A stretch of 64,000 nucleotides of DNA from Stercorarius parasiticus (lineage: Eukaryota; Chordata; Aves; Charadriiformes; Stercorariidae). Positions 1-10,900 of this stretch are shown in pieces. The notes under the pieces are model-generated. The model was not told where the DNA came from. It saw only the letters and a program-made list of their open reading frames with translations, and made no database searches. Numbering within the stretch: position 1 is the first letter of the stretch; each line of letters opens with the position of its first letter. The stretch lies in NCBI GenBank assembly GCA_013396915.1, contig VWZL01005178.1, positions 246,053-310,052 of the forward strand, in the 5' to 3' direction. A program made the translations under genes and the position numbers.

Positions 1-1452
1 TCCATAGGTGATTCAGCACTGAGTCTTGTCTCCTTTGCTGTCCAGTGTCAGAGCTCCAAACGACCAACCGAATAAAATCAGTGACAAGACTGCGCTGGCA
101 TTGAAGGAAGCTGATGGTTAATTGACCACTACCCTTGTAGAGACATCACTGAGACGGCTCGCAAGTGACTGCTGGGTCGCGCTCATTAGGAGCAGAGCGG
201 ACACTTGTTCAGCCCATGCATTCCCATAAGCGGGAGAGTATTATAATCGCTTGGAAGTGTTTTTTCAGTAGCTCTGGTGTGTTTGGGAAACAGTTTTGTG
301 AAAATGTCTGTGTCACACATGTATGGCCTCCAGGTACTGTGGGTGACATCTGGACTTGCCCGAGTGATGCTTCTCGTATTGTTTCCTGTTTTCCAAAGCA
401 ATGCGGTGCCTACCCCAGGTAGAGCACTAATTATTAGTTAGGAGAGGATTAGAAAGGCACAGCTGTGCCTGATGTGACCCCAATCCCCCTGCTGTAGAGA
501 TGCCCACAGGTCTAAGGCAGCCTTTCTGCCGCAATGAAACGTCCAGCCCCGGGGTATGTGCCTCAGAGTCAGATGGGACCTGCATTAACTTTTGCCGAAG
601 TGAGGGCTGACATGCAATCGCTCCGCTTGGCTTCCAGAGAGCTTCCTCCGCAGGGTCTTCTACTTCATCACGTAACTCCTGTGCGTCTTGTTTCCCAAGA
701 TACGCGCTGCGTGGGAGCAGACTGTGGGTCAGACCGGCCCTGCGATAGAGAGGTACCACGTCTAACTAACAGTTTAACAAGTCAGAGTGTTTAGATGCAA
801 ATGGGCATCTGAGTTTTCTAAACTCCCGATTTGTTACACCCGACTCGAGCTGCTGCGGTAGAAGGTGTGTCAAAGTGCTGGGTCATGCGATGGGGTGTGC
901 GTGGATTACCTGCTGGTCCCTCCAGAGGAGGAGGTCTGGGGCTGGGATGAGGGAGGTATTTCCTAGCAGGCTCCTTTCTCCACGGTGCTGCTTTAGGAGG
1001 ACATATCTGAGATGCAGGCTGGCACGGTGGGGAGAACCTACCCTAACATCCAGGGCCCTACAGAGTCAGTGAGTGCCTTGCCGTACTCTGAGATTTGGCT
1101 GCTGTGAATGGAGGTCAGGGTCGCCATGAGCATAAAATATGTCAGGTCTGTTCCTAAAGGGGTTCATGACCTAAGATGTGCAACCTAACCGTTTTAAACC
1201 TGAAATAGGCACCTCCAGAGCAGTCTAGGGTAGATAGCTGGGCTTGTAACCAAGCAGATTTTGGTAACAGAGCCAAAGTTGTGACCACTGGGTGTGCAGC
1301 AAGTGGGGGATCTGCCTGAATTCACCTTCTGCCTACCTACTTCTCAGTGGTTGTCAGATGCTGAAGCCTCCCTGAGGCCACTGAGGATGCAAGAAACGTC
1401 GATGTCCCATCCAGTTTCTACACGTTTCTTAACTCTGTCTTAACTCCTGTGA
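1..1452. other. Unique non-coding stretch
   Basis: No gene, repeat or RNA gene is recognisable here. The reading frames are short (110 codons or fewer), overlap on both strands and carry no known domain. Base composition is mixed, with a slightly GC-richer patch around 480-1070. It is read as intronic or intergenic bird DNA by default, because nothing positive supports another reading. Confidence 0.6.
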
Positions 1453-1520
1453 GGAGCAGGGAGTTGGACTCGATGATCCTTACGGGTCCCTTCCAACCTG
1501 AGATATTCTATGATTCCATG
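1453..1520 (+). mobile_element. CR1 LINE, 3'-end fragment
   Basis: The stretch runs from a GCAGGGAGTTGGACTCGATGAT block, through GGTCCCTTCCAACCT, to ATTCTATGATTC. This is the characteristic 3' end of avian CR1 retrotransposons in direct orientation. Only the last 65-70 bases are present, as is usual for 5'-truncated CR1 copies. It has no coding capacity. A second, rougher copy of the terminal octamer follows (ATTCTATGATTCCATG). Confidence 0.85.
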
Positions 1521-4500
1521 TTTTTCTCTTCTGTCACCTTTCTAGAGTTCGGGTGTTTTTCACGCTATGCTTTTCTAAATTCCTCGGCAGCCATTTAGTC
1601 TTTCCTTTTCTGATACGCTTGCTGTTAATAGTTGCGCTGAGAGCATGAATTATACCTTTAAAATAACTATTAAATCTAGAGCTGCTTTTTGTGGGAACCT
1701 GAAGCTTATAACACTTGCACTTACCCTTAATCATGTGACAGGCATGAGAAGATTAAGTGAAACAATTTGCAAATGAATATTTAGTAATTTATTAAGCCAG
1801 GAATTGGGCAGATTCTGCGCCCTTTTCGGAGTCACTATTAAGCACGGTAGTATGGTGCTGCGAAGAGCGTAAGAAACGTTCTCGTTGCTATGTTTTGGAA
1901 TACTTTTATGCATAAGCATGGTTTCCAAGGCAAAACCTTTGCAGCCCGATGGCAGCCTGCACGTCCAACTTACCCAGAGATGGAAGCAGACGTACACCTA
2001 TTGCTCCACCTGAACAGCAAATAAGTCTACGTAATTCTGGATAATTAGATCTGTGCAAACGCTGCAGCTGATCTTCTATAAAATTCTCTTAGCTTTTTTA
2101 TAGAAGTTGCTTACGTTGTGCAGACTCCCCTTTAATCGCGGCAGGGATACTTGTGAAAACATTGAAGTGAATGTTGACAAACATATACAGAAATGAATGT
2201 TGAAATGGAAAATAAAAGCATGGGTATCCAAGCCTAAAAAGCGGGTTGCTGGAGCATTGCAGCACTTCCCACCCTGTTGCCATTTAACCCCTCGGTACCC
2301 GTGGGTGACGTACAGGTAGGACGGGCAGAGCATATCATCCTTCCCACTTCACAAAGGACGCTTTTGGCGGAGTGCGCCGTGCAAGGAGGTGCCTTCACCT
2401 CTGTATTTTCACACCTGGCTGGGAAAATTTTCAGAGTTACATGATATGACCTGTACGTCCAGGTTTAACAGCCATCAAGACTTTCAAAGAGAAATGATGC
2501 AAAAGTCTACTTAATAAATTGTTGGCTTAAAATTACTTGCCCAGACACCTTTTTTTTTTCTTTTTGCCAAGGCCAGTTAATTCAATCTTTTTGACATAGA
2601 TAAGGAGGAGAAATGGTTTGCACATATTCAGAAATAGATATTTAGAGTCCTGTTTACTGTCCTTCCTGCCACATTATGGCTGGCTTTCAGAAATAGGGCA
2701 AAATGTCCATAAGTTTGGAAAGACTGAAATTTACCTCATTATATAAAGTAGGTGATGAACCGCCTAAGGATTTATTTATACGTATAGTGTATAATAGTTT
2801 AAAGAATGATTAGGAGGGCTGAATCACACTTCAGCAGCCATTTTTTGTGGGGAGTAGTAGAATTTTAATTAGCTTCATATTCATTACTCACCCGATACAT
2901 AGTCTCTAATTGCACCTTCAGTGTATTTTGCTGTCACTGGAGTTCACTTTTATTAACTATAATCATTGAGGGGCTTGTGAAGCCTATCTATGGTATATGA
3001 ACACCACAGTGCAAATGAATCACTCAGCCTTGCAAAACCGTCATGAGCATTTGCCAGTAGGTAAGTAGATTTTGTACTTGCACTGGCATGACAATTATGA
3101 GAGGTTGAAGAAAAAAGTGATTTATTTGACCACCAAGGAAAAGCCTGGTAACTGAACAGGTAAATTTTGCAAGCTTAAACTAATTTACTGAATTTTTTAA
3201 GGAAAAATTTGTTTAGAAAACCAGTTGTGCAAATTTCTTTTTTTAAAATAAAAAAATCTTTTCTCTTTTTTGATCATAAACAGCACCCCATTTGATCAGC
3301 ATAAAATAAAAACGCCCATGGCAATTGTACTTCTCTGTCCATGCAGTTACACAGACACTGTACATGCAAAATTAAAATACATAATTTTATTTATGATTTT
3401 TTATTAAAATCTTGCGTGGTGTTCAACGCCCTGGTTTTCAGAGTATAACTTGCAGCAGCAGCATGGAAGCCCACAGACTTCTACCCCCTTTGGGGTGCAA
3501 ATTCACCACTGTGAGAACCGATCCCTGCTCCTCATGGGCTTCTCTCTCTGCTCCCTCTGTGAGCGTCTGCGCGGCCTCCTCTTCCCCCGTACTCTCACCT
3601 TCACCTTGGCTTGTAAACCGAAAATCGTAATGTCATATAATTGGAATTACTCACTTTTGCTGCATCCTGAGAGCAGAAGCAGAGTATTTCACACGTGATT
3701 CTCAGCAGCCTGGGGTCGTACCTGGGCAAAAGGCAGAGCAGTCCCCGCCTGGGTGGGTGCCTCTCGCTGGGGAGCTGCGAACTCTCCCATCTCTGCGAGT
3801 GGGAATATTTCACCCATGGAGAGGTACTTGGTTAGTAAGGCACCTCTCGATGCACCGTAGGGTTGATGAGGTATTAGATGTGGCAGGTGAAACTAACGTC
3901 TTTCTCTGATTTACATAAATTTGTCCGTTAACAGTGGGTCAATAAGTACAGTAAATAAAATTACCCATCGCAAACAGCAGTATCGTATCCATAGCGCTCC
4001 ATTCAAGCGTCTGTAAACTTTTTTGTCTTTGAATAGTGTAGGTAGTTCATACACAAATGTAAAATGGTAAGTGAAAAATGAGTTATCTGGGGACTATGCT
4101 GGAAGTGCTGACCTTGTCTTTATTCAATCAGATTCCCAAGAATAAGGATGTAAGGTTTGCCTAGAGCGGGCCTGAACTGGGATTAAGGATGGCAGCTGTC
4201 AGTGATTTTTGCCCGCAAAGTAATGTCACTAGATGCTTCTGTCATACTGAAATGATAATAAGGAAGTCATTAGCGTTTGCAATATTAATCTTATTGGAGC
4301 AAGAATTCTTTCAGAGATCATGATTTTTCTTTAATTTCTCAATTGGCCATTAAAGAATTGTGAACTGGTACTGTATGTCATTCTCCCACTCAGAAAACGT
4401 CAATCAAACAGAAGGATTAAAGTAAGTTAGTTCTGCCTATATGCCTACAAAAGAGAGAAGCAGATGGAAGAGTGATTTGGTCTGAATTTTTTTCTCTGCT

Positions 4501-6487
4501 GGTATGCCACCTGCAAAAATGAAGTAGAAAGTAATATCAGACAACAAGCTGTTCTCCGGTGCTCCCAACCAAGTTGCATTGAAATTAGTAAAAACAATTC
4601 CAAAGGGAGTCGGTTTGGATCTGAAATTGCTAAACTGAGTTTCAGGAGTATGTAATAAATACGCACCTGATTAAGAAAAGTATGTGACTGGTTTACTGTT
4701 GGCCAAAAACTTCCCCAGGTTTTTAAAACTTTGATGACTCTCAATTGAGAATGGCATTTAGATGAAATGATACGAACGAAGGAAGGAGTGGTTGTAATTC
4801 CGAACCACATGGCGGCAAATTTTAGTTTAACCCCAAATCTGGCTCTGTATGCTGAGGTCATGTCTCAGAAGACATGACTCTACCACAGTGCCAAAGGGCC
4901 GTCACTTTGGCATTAACCCACCACTGAGGATGGAGAATCCAGCAGTTTTCTCCTCTTTGACTTCTCCTAGAAGACCTCGTCACTATCGCTGCTCTTTTAG
5001 CAGTGCCATATTAGAAACCTACTCCTGCTGAAATTAGTCCACGGTTGCCAATGAGCAAGGTTGGGATGGTGCAAGGATGTGAGGACATTTGAATGAGAAG
5101 GTTGCTGTGATGGGAACACAAATGTTACTACTAGTGTTTGGCAGACTCAGATTTGGGTGCTACCACCAGGGTTTCCAGTTGCTCAGGATTGCTTTGCTGA
5201 TCCCCATCGCTCTCACCTCTCTGTTAATGTGGCTGATGATTTTTTGTATAAATGCACCATCAAGATATACTTCTGGAAAAAATATAGCCCATCTCATAGT
5301 AAGTAAATGACAGTCAATCATCCTTGCAGTGTTCCCAGATAATTAGCCACTGGGCCTGCCTAATTACTTCCCTGAAACATGAGTTGTCTTTCTTAAATTT
5401 CTGAAATATGGTCTGGGAAGTCTCAAGTAACAGAGTGGTTAGCCACTGGCTGGTCAACAGTGATGATTAAGAAAGTTTATTAGTTGTAGTTGAATGAGGG
5501 ATGGTAAAATATGGATATGCTCCTTACTTTCAAATTATTTATTAATTATTTTATATTATTTCTTTCCACAGTAGTGATTACCTTGTTTTAATAATATATC
5601 AATGTGATCATGTATACATGAAAAAAACACGCTGGTTCCCTTTGCATGGGGGTAGGAATTCGCAACAGAAACGTCTGTAGCAAAGACACTGAATAGGGCT
5701 CAGAATTTTACAACCGCACTTTTTTTTAAAGTTTGTCGTTCATAACTGGAGCAACTTTTCTTGGTACAATGAGCTTTCCTTTAAGAAAAGGGTCTAAGGC
5801 ATACATTTTGGTGAGTTTTCTCAATTTATATTGTCCAGTTCTCAGCTGTGCCTGCTTTCTCTTGCTTTTTACACACCTGCCTTTTGCCTGTGTCCTATAG
5901 GACCGAAAGAAATTCAGAATTTCCATTCTCTAGGAAATTTCAAATTATATCCAAAAGTTCACATCTCAAAACAGTTAATTTCTGTTCTAATCTGAGGAGA
6001 CTGTGTTGGGATGAAGTTGCAAAGGCAGAAAAGAGTCTGCTTATGAGGCCTGTGGGAGAGGAACAGCCTGGTCAGCCTGTCCCTGGAGACGTGTTGGTGC
6101 TGGTGGCTCCGTGCAGAAGATCCAGCCGGGGCTGTCCGGGCGCAATAGCAGGGTGCTCTGGAGTGCCGCACTGGCACAGTTGGCTGTCTCAGGCTCCCAA
6201 GGTGTGGCACAGCTAATCCTCTTCACGTTTTAATGAAATAATTCTTCTGATTTTCCTTGTGCTTGCCGTCTGGGACCTTAGAGTAGAAGGTGCCTTCTTT
6301 CCTTGACTTCTGCTCCGCAGTGTCAGCGGTACAGTCCGTCTACTCTCAGTCTGGGCTTTCTCTTCCCTCTGCAGGTTTCCATCTCTGAACACGGCCTTAT
6401 GGGTCTGTGCTCTGCAGGAGCCTGCTCTGCCTTTGAAACCTTCTACGGAGGTATAGATCAATGATCGACAGATCACTGAGATAGAGA
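1521..6487. other. Unique AT-rich stretch, possible conserved non-coding sequence at 2730-3010
   Basis: No gene is recognised. The part at about 2730-3010 is AT-rich, repeat-free and carries several TAAT-type cores (for example TTTTAATTAGC and CTCTAATTGCACC), a look common in conserved developmental enhancers. Short pseudo-exon-like pairs also occur: an acceptor TCTTTGAATAG ending at 4038 with a GTAAGT donor at 4070, and CTCCCACTCAG with a GTAAGTTA donor near 4422. They enclose only about 30 bases each and are not convincing exons. Confidence 0.45.
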
Positions 6488-6584
6488 TACGGTTTAGTGA
6501 TGGGTTTTGTCAGAGTTAGGTTGATGGTTGGACGCGATGATCTGAAAGGTCCCTTCCAACCCAGGCAATTCTATGATTCTGTGA
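6488..6584 (+). mobile_element. CR1 LINE, 3'-end fragment
   Basis: The sequence follows the CR1 3' end in direct orientation: a GGTTTAGTGATGG block, GTTAGGTTGATGGTTGGAC, GATGATCTGAAAGGTCCC, TTCCAACCCAGGCAATTC and the terminal ATTCTATGATTC. About 95 bases remain. It is more complete than the copy at 1453 and belongs to the same broad subfamily as the long copy at 18794, which shares the TTAGGTTGATGGTTGGAC segment. It is non-coding and 5' truncated. Confidence 0.9.
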
Positions 6585-8990
6585 TCATTTTGCTGAAATT
6601 ACACACGGCCAGTTTCGTCATGTTCTTCTGTTGGCTGTTATATTTAGGTGCTGACCTGGAATGTTAAGTGTTTTGGCCACAAGTATAGCTGCAGGGCCAA
6701 CAGTGTATCAGCAGATAGAGAGCTTGCAAAAGGCCATGTCCCTTCACAACCTCCCAGTAAACTGCTTTTAAATGCACAGCTCTATGGAAAATTATGGAAA
6801 ATCAGTGGAAAATTACAAACAGTTATCCATTGCTCTACAAATATGCTTTACAAACTTGAACCGCATTAAATGTCTGGTTCGAAGTCACCATTCTCTTGCT
6901 GTTGCTTAAAGTAATTCTGGTGATTCATTGTCAACCTCTACCACAGGATAAATCTTTGCTTGAGGACGTTGTCAGTCCTTGGAAATCAGGGAGGAATCCT
7001 GGCATCAGTGGGATTTTGCAACTTACTTTGGTGGAACAAACATTTTGGTCCATGTTTTTCCTTGCTCTACTATAGCTGAAGAGGTTTGCATGAAAAGAAC
7101 AAAAAGCCCTAGAAGAAATGGCAGATCTCCAAGGATGCTCTGCAACCTTTATCCTCTTGTAGCCCTGGAGAGGCAGACCCTTGCAAGAATCGCTCTTTTT
7201 TTGAGAACAAACTGCTTCACCATCCCTGAAATCAAGGAAATGGATTAGTCAAAAGAATTCGTTTTTTGTATGCAATGAATATATTTAAATCCACTATGGC
7301 ATTCAGCTCCGACTGTGTCTTGGGATCAGGCCAAAAATACACCTTTCCCATGGCGGCTCCAGGAGACAAAGAATGAATCAGGGCTGGATTTCTGCACAGG
7401 TAAAGTAGGTCACTGGCTATGTTAGAGGGAAATTGAAGACAACAAATAACATATTTCATATGAAGTAATTGTCATTCACAGACAATAATTACTTTCTATT
7501 AAAGTTGGTAAGAGTTACAAGTTTTCTTGGTATCCTGTGGAGCTGAGCGGTACATAGGGAAATGCGCTATTCTGTTGGGGTTTTTTTAAGCAAATAAGAC
7601 AGCATTTTGCACTTTGGTATAATGCCAAGTTATTAAGCTTTATTATAGCCCTGTTCTTTCCAAATCTAGGAGGTTTGGACCTATAGACCTCATCAGTCCC
7701 TATTTTTAATCTGTTACAGTCTTGTAAAGTGAAGTCTCCAATACAAAATGCAATTTCTACGTGCCATTTGTGTCTGCGTATGCCCAAGGTGGCTTGGTCT
7801 GTGACTGACATTGTTTGGTTTGAGGCTCGAATGCAAAGATGTGGTAACGAAATACAAAAGCACAACCTGTGCTCATCTTTGGAGCAGGAGCACCACTGTC
7901 TCAGCCACGTGGTTCTGTTTAACCATATATTAATTTCTGATATACTGGAAGGGACTGGAGAGCCATGTCCCTCCATCTCTCCCTTCGACCCATCACCCCT
8001 CGCATCCTAGCCGAGAGATGTACGTAAGCAGAAATGTGGCATTTGGCTTAATCCCTTGGCACAGGCAGGTCAGGCACTCCCGCTGTGCTAAGTACCGATG
8101 CACTTAGCGTTAGTGCTTAGTGTCAGGAAATCCCCCGATTCCCAGAGCCATGGATAGCATGTTTAGGTGTGCGAATACGTTTATACATTGCTGGAAAGTA
8201 GGCATTTTTAAAGGAAGCATTTCAAATTGCACTTCATGTACTTTTTATTCATTTTTAGAATGATAAACACAACAGAATAGCTCTTTGATTTTGCACTGTA
8301 ATGGCTCTGTGCGGCCAGGTAACCCTGAGATGAAAGCAAGCAAAATCATCTGTCATTGGGGAAAGCATAAGACAAAGCCTCATAAATAAAATAGGGTAGT
8401 TGTGATGCTCATCTGATGAAACTGACAGGGTGGACTGATATTTGTAGCTGAGAATTTCAAATACGAGTTATTTTTATAAAATGTGAAATATTCTATGGCG
8501 CGAATGCTTGATGGTGTGAAATCCCTTTGTGGAAACTGTGTAGCATTCATGCAAGGTCCAGTCTGAACACAACACTTGGACTGGAGAGGTGAGAAGACAT
8601 CTGGATGCTCAGGTGATGGCTGGCTTAGAAGCAAGCGGGAAGGAGCTGGACAGGTTCCCATTGCTGCCACTTCTGGTCTTCAAACTGCTGTGTTTCAACA
8701 GTTCTGCTTCTGCGACGGCCGTGCTGGTACCTCACAACCGGCCAACCCTGCCTCGCGAGGCTCAGGCTGTCCCTGCCCTCTGGGCAAGCAAACTGCCCTT
8801 TATTGTCTCCTCTTCTGCATTCGGGCTCCTGCAGTCAGCTCCTCTGGCCGTTCCCACCTCTCCCACTTCAGCAGCCAGAGGTCTTTCCAGGCTCATTTTC
8901 TCAGATTTAGGTATTTGGAGAAGGAACCGCAAACTTTAGATTATTCTGAGCATTTTAGAAGGTAAAGATGATGCTGCTTCTTATGGATCG
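6585..8990. other. Unique non-coding stretch with a phased GGAAAAT trio
   Basis: No gene or repeat family is recognised. At 6786, 6796 and 6807 the heptamer GGAAAAT occurs three times at 10- and 11-base steps, so the three copies face the same side of the helix. GGAAAA is the core bound by NFAT/Rel proteins, so this may be a small regulatory site or just a local duplication. The minus-strand frame at 7515-7976 (153 codons) has no recognisable domain and is taken as chance. Confidence 0.45.
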
Positions 8991-9125
8991 TTATCAGTGT
9001 GGTTTGGTGACAAGGATAATGGTCTGGGAGGCAGGACTGGTAATGATCTCACCTCTGCTACTGCCTTTTGCATCGCTTCGGTCAATTCACTTCGTTTCTC
9101 CATTGTTTTCGGTTGCCATCGGAGG
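8991..9125 (+). repeat. MIR-like (CORE-SINE) fragment, decayed
   Basis: In order, the segment has a GTGTGGTTTGGTGACAAGG block, GGTCTGGGAGGCAGGACTGG, CTCTGCTACTG and GGTCAATTCACTTCGTTTCTCC. These match the layout of MIR elements, where a core with 'gggagtcaggact' is followed by 'ctctgccactg' and 'gggcaagtcacttcacctctc'. Divergence is heavy, as expected for a SINE of early amniote age. It was assigned by eye only and its ends are approximate. Confidence 0.5.
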
Positions 9126-10681
9126 TAATTCCAGAGACCTGCTTTTGTATTAAAAGCTCTGAAAAAAACAGTGTGATTTTGTCAATGCAATCAGGAACTT
9201 TACAGTCCTGAGAGCCAGCGCTGAAAAAGGAAAAGAAAAATGTTTTTATCTATTATTGAAATAGAAGAAATATTACTACGTTCCTTGAAATGATAAAGAA
9301 TAATTGGAAAGGCTTCCTAGCACTGGGCAGGAATTGGGCAAATGCACAGATGCCTCTGGAAATCAAATCCAGGCAGAAGGGAAAATACTCCCTTGTTGTA
9401 CAGAAAGGAACTGATGCTCATATGTTTGGGAATTCACACAGATCCTCATTCAGTAGGGCCCGGCGGCAGTGGCCACCTGCGGATACGGCTGGGGGCACAC
9501 AAGAGAACGGGTATATCCTCTACACACCAGCTGTCCCCTGCAAGAACCAGTCTCCTCTTCACCCTCCTCTGAATGCCACAAGCTAGCTTTTTAGTTTAAT
9601 GATCTTAAAAAAAATGGTTTATTTAAGAGAAAAACTTCCTGCAAATAATTAACTGCCAAAAATGACCACTTGGGAGTTTTATATTGATTTATTCCTCTCT
9701 CCACCAAACGCTTCTGTTCTGTATCTTCCACTTACTACATTATCACTTGTCTATTTTGCATATTGGGGTTATGAATTTGCCTTTTCAGCTGTCTGAGGCT
9801 ATTTGCGTATCTCGATTGTTGATAAAAATATGACAAATTGTTCTTGGCAATGGGAGGGGAAGGGTTTTAATGATAAATGGGCTTTGCACTGCAAGCGTAT
9901 ATTCCACGCTTCCTGCGAATGCCATCTCCTGAAAAGCTCAGTGCAGTCTGACAAAACATTTTTCTGGATTTAGCCTTAAATAAAAATTTAATAGCCATAT
10001 TAAACAGCAGAGGTTTCTTTTTCTTTTTCCTTTTTTTTCTTTTGGCAGTTTTCCTCCCCACTTTTCTTTCTTTAAGAGCTTTCTTTGACAACAGGACAGT
10101 GCCCCAGATTTCCCAAATCTTAGAAAGCCTGGAAAAGGTTAATTGGAAAAGTCAGGGTTGCAGTTGGATAGTTAGTGCAGCTGTATTCTCCCTGCCGCTT
10201 GTTAACATTTTCTCGGTGCCTCAAGGCCTGTGTCAGGGCTGTCGCCAGCGCCCTGGCTGTGGGTCCCCTCCCCAGCCCCGCCGGCTCCTCATTTCTGTAC
10301 GCTTCACTTTGCTGAGCCACTCCGAGCTGGCGTCATCCATCCAGTCACAGCTCTCTAAGTTTGCCATGTGCACTGACCCCGTGCTGACCCCGAACCATGA
10401 TACAAACTATGGGATTGTAATTAATCTCTAATTACCCACAATACCTCGCTGGGTATTCAGCCTGCTGTTCAGTTGTATTCCTAACCAATTCAGTCATCAG
10501 CGGAGCATTCCAGTTCGGTGCAGCTCAGTGTTCGGGAGCTGAGGGCATCACTAATGTTGAGTGGCTGGGCTACTTAGGGGACGACGTCCACCTTGCTGCG
10601 CTCCGGCAGAGCTCTCCGTTCCCGCAGGGCAGAGCCAGGCTCTGGCCGTAGTTTGTCCAATTGACGGTGCAATGTTTGCCT
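9126..10681. other. Unique non-coding stretch with a homeodomain-type inverted repeat
   Basis: No gene is recognised. A pyrimidine run ends in TTTTGGCAG at about 10013-10047 and looks like a splice acceptor, but no matching donor or conserved frame follows. A perfect inverted pair, GTAATTA and TAATTAC, lies at 10417-10435. The 129-codon frame at 10042-10431 has no ATG at its start and no recognisable domain. Confidence 0.45.
10417..10435. promoter_or_regulatory. Inverted pair of homeodomain-type sites
   Basis: GTAATTA and its exact reverse complement TAATTAC are separated by the five bases ATCTC. TAATTA is the common core for paired-class, LIM and Hox-type homeodomains, and inverted pairs can suit cooperative dimers, although the classic P3 spacing is three bases between TAAT and ATTA. 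The site sits in AT-rich unique DNA just outside a CR1 copy. Function is inferred from motif only. Confidence 0.3.
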
Positions 10682-10900
10682 TCATAGAATCATAGAATCG
10701 TTTAGGCTGGAAAAGACCCTTGGGATCGTCGAGTCCAACCATCAACCCCACTCTACAAAGTTCTCCCCCACACCATATCCCCCAACACCTCCTCTAAACG
10801 ACTCTTCAACACATTCAGGGATGGTGACTCCACCGCCTCCCTGGGCAGCCTATTCCAGTGTCTCACCACTCTTTCTGTGAAGAAACGTTTCACCATCCAA
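10682..10900 (-). mobile_element. CR1 LINE, 3'-end fragment, inverted
   Basis: It begins TCATAGAATCATAGAATCG, continues with GGCTGGAAAAGACCC and GTCGAGTCCAACCATCAACCC, and runs through CAGGGATGGTGACTCCACC, TCCCTGGGCAGCC and TTCCAGTGTCTCACCACTC to about GAAGAAACGTTTCACC. That is the reverse complement of a CR1 3' end about 215 bases long. It is truncated where the usual 'cctaatatccaatctaaacc' would follow. The terminal octamer is present twice. No coding frame survives. This is the second-longest CR1 copy in the window. Confidence 0.95.

Noticed and set aside
7515..7976. 153-codon minus-strand frame
   Set aside because: No recognisable domain, no splice or promoter context, and a shadow frame on the other strand.
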